Shown: piece after piece, positions 1 through 6,903 of the stretch
Layout of the letters: each line of letters begins with the position of its first letter
Position numbering within the stretch: the stretch's first letter is position 1
Source: Rhizobacter sp.
GTDB lineage: Bacteria; Pseudomonadota; Gammaproteobacteria; Burkholderiales; Burkholderiaceae_C
NCBI GenBank assembly: GCA_025351675.1
Contig: JANXVK010000222.1
Coordinates: forward strand, 1 to 12,252
DNA length: 12,252 bases
Reading direction: 5' to 3'
Notes under the pieces: model-generated
What the model was told of the DNA's origin: nothing
What the model saw: the letters and a program-made list of their open reading frames with translations, nothing else
Database searches by the model: none
Position numbers and translations under genes: made by a program

Positions 1-197
1 AACCGCCGCGCGTCGAGCGTCCGGCGCCGCCGCGGTCGGTCGACGTGCCGCGGCCGGCCGCACCTGCCGCGATGCCAGCCCCGCCGCAGCCGCAGGCTCA
101 ACCGGCCCCGCCACCGCGTGCCGAGCCGCACCAAGATTCACCGCGACCGCAACGCCCGGACCGTGCAGACGACACGCGCCGTGGCGATCAGCGCTGA
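1..197 (+). CDS. C-terminal fragment of a Pro/Arg-rich protein
   Basis: An open frame enters from the left edge (first whole codon at base 3) and stops with TGA at 195-197, giving the last 64 residues. About 20 residues are Pro and 11 are Arg, with Ala and Gln making up much of the rest; the last stretch is charged (RADDTRRGDQR). There is no domain, membrane segment or cysteine, so this is a low-complexity, probably disordered tail. Such tails occur on several secreted or envelope betaproteobacterial proteins (for example DUF6600/FecR-like ones), but nothing here proves that family. The gene is convergent with the esterase gene, with 24 bases between stop codons. The codons are GC-rich like the neighbours. 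The function cannot be assigned from this fragment. Confidence 0.6.
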   Translation, partial: PPRVERPAPPRSVDVPRPAAPAAMPAPPQPQAQPAPPPRAEPHQDSPRPQRPDRADDTRRGDQR

Positions 198-228
198 CCG
201 ACTTCCGCCGGGCGCGCCGGCTCAGCGC
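191..228. terminator. Two-step hairpin spanning two convergent stop codons
   Basis: The outer arms GCGCTGA (191-197) and TCAGCGC (222-228) are perfectly complementary. They contain the TGA of the left-hand gene and, on the other strand, the TGA of the esterase gene. Inside lies a second stem, GCCGG (207-211) with CCGGC (217-221), leaving an unpaired bulge at 198-206. No T-run follows on either strand, so this is a candidate bidirectional terminator or 3'-end stabiliser, not a textbook intrinsic terminator. Confidence 0.35.
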
Positions 229-905
229 CGGAGTAGCGGCTCCAGCACCGGCCAGACGTTGTCGAGGATGACCGGGTGCGCGGCCGCCGTCGGATGGATG
301 CGGTCGGGCTGAAACAGCGTGTCGGCCTGCGGGCCGTCGGCCACGCCCTTGAGCAAAAACGGCACGAGTGCCGCGCCCTCGGCTTTCGCCACGATCGCAA
401 ACAGCCCCGCGAACTGCTGGCCGTACTGGCGGCCGTAGTTCGGCGGCAGTTGCATGCCGGCGATCAGCACCTTCGCGCCGCCGGCCTTGGCGGCCTTCGC
501 CATCGCGTCAAGGTTGGCGCGCGTCATCGCCAGCGGCAGGCCGCGCAGCGCGTCGTTGCCGCCGAGTTCGAGCACGACCACGTCGGGCCGGTGCTGGGTC
601 AGCAGCGCCGGCAGGCGGGTGAGGCCGCCCGAGGTGGTGTCGCCGCTGATGCTGGCGTTGACGACGCGCGCGGCGATCTTCTTCTGCGCCAGGCGCGCCT
701 CGAGCAGCGCGACCCAGCCGCTGCCACGCTTCAGGCCGTACTCGGCCGACAGGCTGTCGCCGACGACTAGCACCAGCGGCGCGCCGACCTTGCCCGCCCC
801 TTGTGCGTGTGCGGGCGCAACCAGCGCCAAGCCAGCCGCGCAGGCCGACGCGGTACAGTGCGCCAGCCATAACCGTCGAGATTGTCGAACCCCACCGTCA
901 TTCAT
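222..905 (-). CDS. tesA: Secreted SGNH/GDSL arylesterase / acyl-CoA thioesterase I-like hydrolase
   Basis: The 227-residue product is a serine hydrolase of the SGNH family, which cleaves acyl esters, lysophospholipids or thioesters, probably in the periplasm. The N-terminus has two Arg, a hydrophobic stretch (residues 12-30) and a likely signal-peptidase site after AHA (34|35). Block I is VVGDSLS with the nucleophile Ser51. Block II is ISGDTTSGG with Gly88. Block III is GGND with Asn117. Block V is DRIHP with Asp201 and His204, so the catalytic set is complete. Length matches TesA-type enzymes. The chosen ATG (905) gives a compact signal peptide; in-frame ATGs at 917 and 920 are alternatives and none has a clear Shine-Dalgarno site. 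The gene is divergent from the ybbA-like gene, as tesA and ybbA are in E. coli. The physiological substrate cannot be told from sequence. Confidence 0.9.
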   Translation of the reverse strand: MNDGGVRQSRRLWLAHCTASACAAGLALVAPAHAQGAGKVGAPLVLVVGDSLSAEYGLKRGSGWVALLEARLAQKKIAARVVNASISGDTTSGGLTRLPALLTQHRPDVVVLELGGNDALRGLPLAMTRANLDAMAKAAKAGGAKVLIAGMQLPPNYGRQYGQQFAGLFAIVAKAEGAALVPFLLKGVADGPQADTLFQPDRIHPTAAAHPVILDNVWPVLEPLLRR

Positions 906-1638
906 GTCTGAACCCATCATTGCCGTCGAGCGCGTCACCAAGCAGGTCCAAGACTCCACCGGCACGCTGACCATTCTCCATGAGATCGATTTTTCGCTGG
1001 CACCACGCCAGTCGGCCGCGATCGTCGGTGCGTCGGGCTCGGGCAAGAGCACCTTGCTGTCGATCATCGCCGGCTTGGACACGCCGACCACCGGCACCGT
1101 GCGGCTCGCCGGCACCGACCTGTTCAGCATCGACGAAGACGCGCGCGCGGCGGTGCGTGCTGCCAAGGTGGGGTTCGTGTTCCAGAGTTTCCAGCTGCTC
1201 GGCAACCTGAATGCGCTCGAAAACGTGATGTTGCCGCTCGAACTGCAGGGCCGCCACGATGCGCGTGTGCTGGCGACCGAGATGCTGCAGCGCGTCGGCC
1301 TCGGCGAGCGTCTGCGCCATTACCCGAAGGTGCTGTCGGGCGGCGAGCAGCAGCGCGTGGCGCTGGCACGGGCGTTCGTGGTGCGGCCGGCCGTGCTGCT
1401 CGCGGACGAGCCGACCGGCAGCCTCGATTTCGCGACCGGCGCGACCGTGATGGAGCTGATGTTCGCGCTGAACCGCGAGGCCGGCACGACGCTGGTGCTG
1501 GTCACGCACGACCCCGGCATCGCCGCGCGTTGCGATCGTCAATTGCGGATCGAAGCCGGCTGCGTCGCCACGGAAATCGAGGCATGGCCGGGAGGCCAGC
1601 CCAATAACCGAACAAGGGCGCCATCGGCGCCCTTGTAG
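904..1638 (+). CDS. ybbA: ABC transporter ATP-binding protein, YbbA/LolD-like
   Basis: The 244-residue cytoplasmic ATPase belongs to the MacB/LolD/YbbA group, which powers FtsX-type permeases. Walker A is GASGSGKST (42-50), the Q-loop Gln is 94 (VFQSFQLL), the signature is LSGGEQQR (144-151), Walker B is VLLADE (164-169) and the switch is THD with His202. All consensus residues are present. It diverges from the tesA-like esterase, as in E. coli, but the FtsX-like permease YbbP that normally follows is absent here. The next gene is on the opposite strand, so the membrane partner must be encoded elsewhere or this is an orphan. The last eight residues are encoded by the 1613-1635 hairpin, suggesting that the frame has run into its terminator. 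No clear Shine-Dalgarno site precedes the ATG. Confidence 0.88.
   Translation: MSEPIIAVERVTKQVQDSTGTLTILHEIDFSLAPRQSAAIVGASGSGKSTLLSIIAGLDTPTTGTVRLAGTDLFSIDEDARAAVRAAKVGFVFQSFQLLGNLNALENVMLPLELQGRHDARVLATEMLQRVGLGERLRHYPKVLSGGEQQRVALARAFVVRPAVLLADEPTGSLDFATGATVMELMFALNREAGTTLVLVTHDPGIAARCDRQLRIEAGCVATEIEAWPGGQPNNRTRAPSAPL
1613..1635. terminator. Perfect 10-bp hairpin between convergent genes
   Basis: The arms CAAGGGCGCC (1613-1622) and GGCGCCCTTG (1626-1635) are exact reverse complements with a 3-base loop. On the minus strand the stem is followed by TTCGGTTATT, moderately T-rich, so it most likely ends the selO-to-ppiC transcript. On the plus strand it overlaps the last codons and stop of the ybbA-like gene and has no T-run. 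It may work in both directions. Confidence 0.65.
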
Positions 1639-1672
1639 CAGTCGCGAAGCGCCCGATTCTCGAAGCGCCCAG

Positions 1673-2491
1673 TTACTGAGTGAACTTGTAGTCGGTCTTC
1701 GCCTTGACGCGGATCTCGTCACGGTAGGCCGCCAGCTTCTGCTGTTCCATGCGCTGTTTCAGCTGCCCTTTGACGTCGTCGTACGGCGGGAACTGTGCCT
1801 CGCGCGTGTCGTCGAGGCGGATGATGTGGAAGCCGAACTGGGTCTTGACCGGCTCCTGCGTCATCTCGCCTTTCTTCAGCTTCGCCATCGCCTGCGAGAA
1901 CTCGGGCACGTAGGCGTTCGCGGCCGCGAAGTCCAAGTCGCCGCCGTTGGCGCCCGACCCCGGGTCCTTCGAGTTCTTCTTCGCAAGTTCCTCGAAGTTG
2001 CCGCCGGCCTTGATCTGCGCGATCAGCGCCTTGGCCTCGCCTTCCTTCTCGACCAGGATGTGGCGCGCGCGGTACTCGGTGCCGGCCGACTGCGCCTTGA
2101 ACTTGTCGTACTCGACCTTGATGTCGGCGTCGGCCACCGGATTCGCCTTGGCGAAGTCGGCGAACAGCGCGTTCGACAGCACCTGCTGGCGCGCCTGCTC
2201 CATGAGCGACTTGTACTCGGGCGTCGCGGCGAGGCCGCGCTTCTCAGCCTCTTGCGAGAAGATCTCGCCGAGCACGACCGAATCGCGCACGCGCTGGTCG
2301 ATGTCGGGTGGCAGCGGCTGGTTTTGCGTCCCGGCCTGGGTCTGCACCTGCTTGAGAATCGCATCGGCGCGCGCCTTCGGCACGGCCTTGCCGTTCACGA
2401 TCGCGATGTTCTGGGCCTGCGCGGCCAGCGGCAATGCCAGCGCGACGGACACGAGGAGCGCGGCGCGCGCGGCGAAATAGGTCTTCTTCAT
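1673..2491 (-). CDS. Periplasmic parvulin-type peptidyl-prolyl cis-trans isomerase
   Basis: The 272-residue protein is a PpiC/SurA-type foldase, probably helping outer-membrane or periplasmic proteins to fold. The signal peptide is MKKTYFAARA plus a hydrophobic core, with a likely cut after AQA (26). A helical SurA_N-like chaperone segment covers roughly 28-135. The parvulin domain runs about 139-228 and shows RARHILV (141-147), the NFEELAKKNSKDPGS block, GGDLDF (183-188), and FGFHII (219-224). A charged helical tail follows. The frame is open upstream to 2527, but the ATG at 2491 places Lys-Lys directly before the hydrophobic core; an ATG at 2497 is also possible. No strong Shine-Dalgarno site is seen. 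It is the last gene of the selO-msrB-yciB-bolA cluster, 32 bases after bolA. The exact clients are unknown. Confidence 0.92.
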   Translation of the reverse strand: MKKTYFAARAALLVSVALALPLAAQAQNIAIVNGKAVPKARADAILKQVQTQAGTQNQPLPPDIDQRVRDSVVLGEIFSQEAEKRGLAATPEYKSLMEQARQQVLSNALFADFAKANPVADADIKVEYDKFKAQSAGTEYRARHILVEKEGEAKALIAQIKAGGNFEELAKKNSKDPGSGANGGDLDFAAANAYVPEFSQAMAKLKKGEMTQEPVKTQFGFHIIRLDDTREAQFPPYDDVKGQLKQRMEQQKLAAYRDEIRVKAKTDYKFTQ

Positions 2492-2523
2492 GAGCATGAG
2501 GGGAGTTGGGGGGTCACTCTGAT

Positions 2524-2805
2524 TCACCGGGAATCATCTGGCGAATGCGCCTCGATGGCCAAGGCGTGGATGCCGCGAGGGATCAAAAGGTGCAGCACAT
2601 CATATATGAGGCGATGCCGCGCCACACGTGACAAACCGTTGAAGCGCGCGGTCGTGATCCGCACGGTGAAGTGACGGCCTTCGCGCGCGCCGGCATGGCC
2701 GGCGTGCAGGTGGCTGTCGTCGAGAACTTCGAGTTTCGTCGGCGCGAGCGCGGTGCACAGCGCAGCGTCGATCTCGGCCGCGGAGATGGTCCCGGTGATG
2801 CTCAC
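2524..2805 (-). CDS. bolA: BolA family protein
   Basis: The 93-residue product fits the BolA family, small proteins with a class II KH-like fold. BolA proteins pair with monothiol glutaredoxins to bind or pass on Fe-S clusters and affect cell shape and stress responses. Conserved features visible are LEVLDDSHLHAGHAG (25-39, with the BolA histidines), GRHFTVRI (43-50), and RHRLIYDVL...GIHALAIEA (63-86). The GTG start at 2805-2803 overlaps the TGA of yciB (2802-2804) as GTGA, which implies translational coupling. An in-frame extension much further upstream exists but is only antisense noise within yciB. Whether it is the BolA or IbaG (YrbA) subtype is uncertain. Confidence 0.9.
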   Translation of the reverse strand: MSITGTISAAEIDAALCTALAPTKLEVLDDSHLHAGHAGAREGRHFTVRITTARFNGLSRVARHRLIYDVLHLLIPRGIHALAIEAHSPDDSR

Positions 2806-3452
2806 GGCGATTGATCCGGCACTTTGGCCGGCTCGGCCTCGGGCGGCAAGTGCTTGCTGATGTAGAAGCCCTGCGCGAGCATGAACACCAGCATCAGCCC
2901 GGTCACGCCGAAAGCCTTGAAGGTGAACCAGGTCGAGATCGGGAAGCTGTAGGCCACGTAAAGATTCAACAACCCGAGCAGGCCGAAAAACGCAATCCAA
3001 GCGAAGTTCAGGCGCTGCCAGACCGGCGCCGGCAGCGCCAGCTGCTCGCCGATCAGCGTCTGCAGCAGGTTCTTGCGGAAGATCGTCTGGCTGACCCAGA
3101 ACGCCAGCCCCATCGCCCAGTACAGCACGCTCGGCTTCCACTTGATGAAGGTCGCGTTGTGGAACCAGATCGTCGCGCCGCCCAGCACCACCACCAGCGC
3201 GAAGGTCATCCACAACATCATGTCGACCTTCTTTCGGCTCGCCAGCAACCACGTGATCTGAACAGAGGTGGCGATGATCACGACGATCGTTGCCAGCAGC
3301 GCCGAGGCCTCTTCGGTACCGACCACCCCGCCCGACACCATGAAACCGAAGTGATCGGTCGCGAAGCGCGCGGCCCACTCCGAGTTGTTGCCGGCGTACT
3401 TGCCGACGGCGAAGAACAGCAGCAGCGGCAGGAAATCGAAAAAAATCTTCAT
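2802..3452 (-). CDS. yciB: Inner-membrane septation protein A (YciB/IspZ)
   Basis: The 216-residue multi-spanning inner-membrane protein belongs to the YciB family, linked to cell division, elongation and envelope integrity. The N-terminus MKIFFDFLPLLLFFAVGKYAG is typical, as are FHNATFIKWKPSVLY (97-111), SQTIFRKNLLQ (121-131), and LPAPVWQRLNFAW (140-152). Hydrophobic segments lie near 5-19, 49-70, 77-96, 108-124, 148-168 and 177-197. E. coli YciB is about 179 residues; here roughly 28 extra residues (20-47) sit between the first two membrane segments, and a short Pro/charged tail ends the protein. The gene lies 28 bases after msrB and its stop overlaps the bolA start. The precise biochemical role of the family is unresolved. 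Confidence 0.92.
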   Translation of the reverse strand: MKIFFDFLPLLLFFAVGKYAGNNSEWAARFATDHFGFMVSGGVVGTEEASALLATIVVIIATSVQITWLLASRKKVDMMLWMTFALVVVLGGATIWFHNATFIKWKPSVLYWAMGLAFWVSQTIFRKNLLQTLIGEQLALPAPVWQRLNFAWIAFFGLLGLLNLYVAYSFPISTWFTFKAFGVTGLMLVFMLAQGFYISKHLPPEAEPAKVPDQSP

Positions 3453-3480
3453 CGGCGGGCCAGCGGGTGGCGAGGCAGCA

Positions 3481-3894
3481 TCATTTGGGCGCGAAGTCTA
3501 TCGCGGCCGAGTTGATGCAGAAGCGCTCGCCCGTCGGTTCGGGGCCGTCGGGGAACACGTGGCCGAGGTGCGAGCCGCAGTTGTTGCAGCGCACTTCGAC
3601 GCGCACCATGCCATGCGCCTTGTCGACGATGCGCTCGACGACCTCGCTGTTGATCGCCTTTGAATAGCTCGGCCAGCCGCAGCCGGCATCGAACTTGGTC
3701 TCGGACTTGAACAGTGGCGTGCCGCAGCCGACGCAGTGGTATTTGCCGTCGGCCCATTCGTCCCAGTACTTGCCGCTGAACGCCCGCTCGGTGGCGGCGT
3801 GGCGGGCGACCTCGAACTGCATCGGATCGAGCTGCGCGCGCCATTCGGCGTCGGATTTCTTGACCTTGTACTTGCTGTCGTCGTGGCTGTTCAT
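3481..3894 (-). CDS. msrB: Peptide-methionine (R)-S-oxide reductase MsrB
   Basis: The 137-residue thioredoxin-dependent repair enzyme reduces methionine-R-sulfoxide in proteins. There is no signal peptide, so it should be cytoplasmic. The structural zinc site is the two CxxC pairs Cys54/Cys57 (CVGC) and Cys103/Cys106 (CNNC). The catalytic Cys126 is in [12 protein letters not shown] further Cys72 in GCGWPSY is the usual place of a resolving cysteine. Length and motifs are complete for a single-domain MsrB. The ATG at 3894 overlaps the TGA of selO as ATGA, indicating coupled translation; the frame is open further upstream but that part lies inside selO. Partnership with SelO suggests an oxidative-stress unit. 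Confidence 0.96.
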   Translation of the reverse strand: MNSHDDSKYKVKKSDAEWRAQLDPMQFEVARHAATERAFSGKYWDEWADGKYHCVGCGTPLFKSETKFDAGCGWPSYSKAINSEVVERIVDKAHGMVRVEVRCNNCGSHLGHVFPDGPEPTGERFCINSAAIDFAPK

Positions 3895-5417
3895 GATGAG
3901 CAGGAAACCTCGATGGATTGCGCCCACTCGGGCGGGAAGCCGGCGTAAGCAGTGCTCGCGGCCGCATCTTGTTCGTCGAAGGGCTGCTGCAGAACTTTCA
4001 GCAGCCGCTGCGTCTCGGTGAAATCGCCGGCCTGCGCGTCGCGGATCGCGACCTCGGCTTGGTGATTGCGAAGGATGAACTTGGGGTTCACGCGGTTCAT
4101 TCGCAAGGCCCGCGCGGTGCTCGTGTTCGCATCGATGCTCGACTCACGCGCAAGTCGCTCGGCGTAGCGCTGCGCCCACGCGTCGAATGCCGCGCGATCC
4201 ACGAACATGTCGCGGATTGCGTCGTTGGCCGCCCCGGCCGCGCTCGAGAAGCCGGCCAGGCGGCGGAACGTGATCGTGAAGTCGCAGCGGTCGGCCGCCA
4301 TCAGGCGCAGCAGGTCGTCGACCAGTTCGCGGTCGGCGTCTTCGCGCGCCTGCAGGCCGAGCTTGGCGCGCCAGCGGGTGAGCAGCGCATCGGCGAACGC
4401 CGTCTTGTAGCTCTCGAGCGCCGCCAGCGCCAGATCCGAATCCTCGATCAGCGGCATCAGGCCCTGGGCCAGCGCATGCAGGTTCCAGAAGCCGATGTTG
4501 GGCTGACGCGCCCAAGCGTAGCGGCCTTGGCTGTCGGAGTGATTGCAGATGTGGCCGGGGTCGAATTGGTCGAGAAAGCCGAACGGGCCGTAGTCGATCG
4601 TCAAGCCCAAGATCGACATGTTGTCGGTGTTCATCACACCGTGGCAGAAGCCGACGGATTGCCAATCGGCCATCAGCGCGGCGCTGCGCAGCGTGACTTG
4701 TTCGAGGAGTGCGACGTACGGGTTCGCGGCGTCCCGGCAGGCCGGGTAGTGATGGGCGATGACGAAGTCGGCGAGCGCGCGCAGTTCGGCGTGCCCTTCT
4801 CGTTCAAACACAGCGTGGTGCGCGAAATGCTCGAAGTGGCCGAAGCGGATGAAGCTCGGCGCCGCACGGGTCACGACCGCCGCTGTTTCGATCGTTTCGC
4901 GCCGCACCGGCAGTGCAGAGCCTGTGACGCACAGCGCGCGCGTCGTCGGGATGCCAAGCCCGTGCATCGCCTCGGAGCCGAGAAACTCGCGGATCGACGA
5001 GCGCAGCACGGCACGGCCGTCGCCCATGCGCGAGTACGGCGTGCGGCCGGCGCCCTTGAGCTGGATCTCCATCGGCCCGGCAGGGGTGTTCATCTCGCCC
5101 AGCCAGAGCGCGCGGCCGTCGCCGAGCTGGCCGGCCCAGACACCGAACTGGTGGCCGCTGTAGACGCTCGCCAGAGGCTGCATGCCGGGCCAGTCGTCGT
5201 TGCCGCTGAACACGTCGAGTGCGTTCAGGTCGGGCCGCGTCGCCCAATCAATGGGCAGGCCGAGCAGCGCGGCGCAATCGGGGCTGGTCGCAACCCAGTG
5301 CGGATCGGGCAGCGACTCGGCGGGCAGGGCGGTGAAGAAGGCCTCGCCCAGCGTGCGGAATCGATTTGGCCAAGTCAGGCGCACGGCAGGGTCGGCCACA
5401 GCTTCGAGCATGTTCAT
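3891..5417 (-). CDS. selO: Protein adenylyltransferase SelO (YdiU), Cys-form
   Basis: The 508-residue pseudokinase belongs to the SelO family, which transfers AMP from ATP to Ser/Thr/Tyr of target proteins; E. coli targets include redox and metabolic enzymes. Motifs in order are [18 protein letters not shown] (86-103), the nucleotide-binding Lys region [19 protein letters not shown] (119-137), and [11 protein letters not shown] (141-151). Next come [10 protein letters not shown] (260-269, with Asp265/Asn266), DYGPFGF (275-281, metal-binding Asp275) and [11 protein letters not shown] (290-300). The C-terminus is VSCSS. Cys291 and Cys506 match the E. coli pair Cys272/Cys476 reported to form a regulatory disulfide; in eukaryotic SELENOO the C-terminal one is selenocysteine. 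The start ATG (5417) opens a typical N-terminus. It is the first gene of the minus-strand cluster and overlaps msrB by four bases. Confidence 0.96.
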   Translation of the reverse strand: MNMLEAVADPAVRLTWPNRFRTLGEAFFTALPAESLPDPHWVATSPDCAALLGLPIDWATRPDLNALDVFSGNDDWPGMQPLASVYSGHQFGVWAGQLGDGRALWLGEMNTPAGPMEIQLKGAGRTPYSRMGDGRAVLRSSIREFLGSEAMHGLGIPTTRALCVTGSALPVRRETIETAAVVTRAAPSFIRFGHFEHFAHHAVFEREGHAELRALADFVIAHHYPACRDAANPYVALLEQVTLRSAALMADWQSVGFCHGVMNTDNMSILGLTIDYGPFGFLDQFDPGHICNHSDSQGRYAWARQPNIGFWNLHALAQGLMPLIEDSDLALAALESYKTAFADALLTRWRAKLGLQAREDADRELVDDLLRLMAADRCDFTITFRRLAGFSSAAGAANDAIRDMFVDRAAFDAWAQRYAERLARESSIDANTSTARALRMNRVNPKFILRNHQAEVAIRDAQAGDFTETQRLLKVLQQPFDEQDAAASTAYAGFPPEWAQSIEVSCSS

Positions 5418-5605
5418 CGGCGGAGTTTAGCGAGCGGCCCATGTCTACGCAGGTGCAAGGCCACGCACCTTCTGTCACCACCTCGGTGGATCGCCCGCGG
5501 CGCGCATTGTCCCGGCGGCGACAGGGCTTTGGGGTAGTCCCTGTAACCCCACGCGAGCCACTTCCGGTACCTTTGCAAGCGTTTCACATTCCCCCGGAGA
5601 CAACC
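5418..5605. other. Divergent intergenic region between selO and livK
   Basis: These 188 bases contain no supportable gene. They must hold the promoters of both the selO cluster (leftward) and the liv operon (rightward), but I could not find a convincing -35/-10 pair at a sensible distance for either. They contain an inverted repeat AGGTGC...GCACCT (5451-5456/5465-5470), a near-palindrome CCACCTCGGTGG (5478-5489), the overlapping repeats at 5521-5550, and the livK ribosome binding site GGAG (5596-5599), six bases before the ATG. Confidence 0.6.
5521..5550. promoter_or_regulatory. Two overlapping inverted repeats upstream of livK
   Basis: ACAGGG (5521-5526) pairs with CCCTGT (5539-5544), and GGGGT (5531-5535) pairs with ACCCC (5546-5550). 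The two hairpins share bases, so in RNA only one could form. In DNA the core GGG-TAGT-CCC (5532-5541) looks like a dyad operator. It lies 56-85 bases before the livK start, a plausible place for a regulator of the liv operon. No regulator gene is in the window. Confidence 0.3.
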
Positions 5606-6883
5606 ATGAAATTTGCTAGCCGCTCGCTGAACCGAAGCGTGTTCACCCTGTCCGTCGGGGCCGCGCTGGTCGTCTCCGCCGGCGTCGCGATGGCCCAAGC
5701 CAAGCCGCTCGCCGGCCAAGTCGTCAAGCTGATGTGGATCGACCCGCTGACCGGCCTGATGGGCCCCGTCGGCACGAATCAGGTCAAGACGCAGCAGTAC
5801 CTCGCCGAGCGCTTCAACGCGACCAACCCGGCCGGCGTGAAGTTCGAGATCATCCCGGTCGACAACAAGCTGTCGCCCACCGAAAGCCTGAACGCGCTGA
5901 AGTCGGCGATCGACCAAGGCATTCGCTACGTGATCCAAGGCAACGGCTCGTCGGTCGCGGTGCCGCTGATCGACGCGATCAACAAGCACAACGAGCGCAA
6001 CCCCGGCAAGGAGATCGTGTACCTGAACGAGGCTGCGGTCGACCCTGACCTGACCAACAGCAAGTGCAGCTTCTGGCACTTCCGTTTCGACGCCGACACG
6101 ACCATGAAGATGGAGGCGATCACGACCTACATGAAGGATCAGAAGGACATCAAGAAGGTCTACCTGCTGAACCAGAACTACTCGCACGGCCAGCAGGTTG
6201 CGAAGTACGCGAAGGAATACCTGAAGCGCAAGCGTCCGGACATCGAAATCGCCGGCGAAGACCTGCACCCGCTGGCCCAAGTGCGCGACTTCGCGCCGTA
6301 CATCGCGAAGATCAAGGCCTCGGGCGCCGACACCGTGATCACCGGCAACTGGGGCTCCGACTTGGCGCTGTTGGTAAAGGCGGCGAACGAGGGCGGCTAC
6401 ACGGGCAAGTTCTTCACGTACTACACCGGCGTCACCGGTACGCCCTCGGCCCTCGGCCAGACCGGCGCCGGCAAGGTCTACCAGATCGCCTACGCCCACT
6501 ACAACATGGGCGGCGAGATGACCGCGATCATGAAGGGCTTCAAGGACAAGTTCAACGACGACCTGTACACCGGCTCGGTGGTGCGCCAGTTCGAATACCT
6601 GGGCGCGGCGATGGCCAAGGCCAAGTCGACCGACCCGGTCAAGGTGGCGTTCGCGATGGAAGGCATGAAGGTCAAGAGCGCGTTCGGCGGCGAGACCGAG
6701 ATGCGCAAGACCGACCACCAGCTGCAGCAGACGCTGTACATGACGGTCTGGCAGAAAGCCGACGCGAAGAATCCGTACTCGCCCGAGAACACCGGCATGA
6801 CGCTGGCCCCGGTCGCGACCTACGAGCCTTATGTGTCGAGCACGCCGACCAGCTGCCAGATGGTGCGCCCGGCCGGCGGCTGA
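5606..6883 (+). CDS. livK: Branched-chain amino acid-type ABC transporter, periplasmic substrate-binding protein
   Basis: The 425-residue periplasmic protein captures the solute for the downstream permease and belongs to the peripla_BP_6 (LivK/Leu-Ile-Val-binding) family. The signal peptide has Arg6/Arg10, a hydrophobic core (13-28) and a likely cut after AMA (30|31). The mature part begins with KLMWIDPLTGLMGPVG (41-56), the usual first strand and ligand loop, then shows IQGNGSSVAVPLIDAINKH (110-128) and the second-lobe blocks KVYLLNQNYSHGQQVA (184-199) and GADTVITGNWGSDLALLVK (240-258). Two cysteines (154 and 417) could form a disulfide. It is longer than E. coli LivK. The ATG is fixed by GGAG at 5596-5599 and by the signal peptide, although the frame is open upstream. 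It is first in the operon and is followed by a terminator-like hairpin. The ligand is unknown; family members bind amino acids, aromatic acids, urea or amides. Confidence 0.92.
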   Translation: MKFASRSLNRSVFTLSVGAALVVSAGVAMAQAKPLAGQVVKLMWIDPLTGLMGPVGTNQVKTQQYLAERFNATNPAGVKFEIIPVDNKLSPTESLNALKSAIDQGIRYVIQGNGSSVAVPLIDAINKHNERNPGKEIVYLNEAAVDPDLTNSKCSFWHFRFDADTTMKMEAITTYMKDQKDIKKVYLLNQNYSHGQQVAKYAKEYLKRKRPDIEIAGEDLHPLAQVRDFAPYIAKIKASGADTVITGNWGSDLALLVKAANEGGYTGKFFTYYTGVTGTPSALGQTGAGKVYQIAYAHYNMGGEMTAIMKGFKDKFNDDLYTGSVVRQFEYLGAAMAKAKSTDPVKVAFAMEGMKVKSAFGGETEMRKTDHQLQQTLYMTVWQKADAKNPYSPENTGMTLAPVATYEPYVSSTPTSCQMVRPAGG

Positions 6884-6903
6884 TATTCTCAGTTCCGCTG
6901 CAG

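Noticed and set aside
454..903. Upstream in-frame extension of the ybbA-like gene
   Set aside because: The extension lies antisense inside the esterase gene and has no family features; the ABC domain starts just after the ATG at 904.
1645..1670. Direct repeat CGAAGCGCCC (1645-1654 and 1661-1670)
   Set aside because: Two 10-bp copies six bases apart in a convergent gap. No further copies or flanking mobile-element features were seen, so I cannot support a function.
2806..3378. N-terminal extension of the bolA frame on the minus strand
   Set aside because: It overlaps yciB in another frame and is Arg/Gly/Ala noise. The GTG at 2805 gives a normal BolA length and a coupled overlap.
5478..5489. 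Near-palindrome CCACCTCGGTGG
   Set aside because: It has only a 2-base centre and GC-rich arms, easily expected by chance in this base composition. It is listed only as part of the intergenic description.
3918..5537. 539-codon open frame on the plus strand
   Set aside because: It is antisense to selO with typical shadow composition; SelO motifs on the minus strand are unmistakable.
5562..5590. TTCCGG-N17-CACATT as a livK promoter
   Set aside because: The spacing is right, but the start of transcription would fall on the ribosome binding site, and the -10 match is poor.
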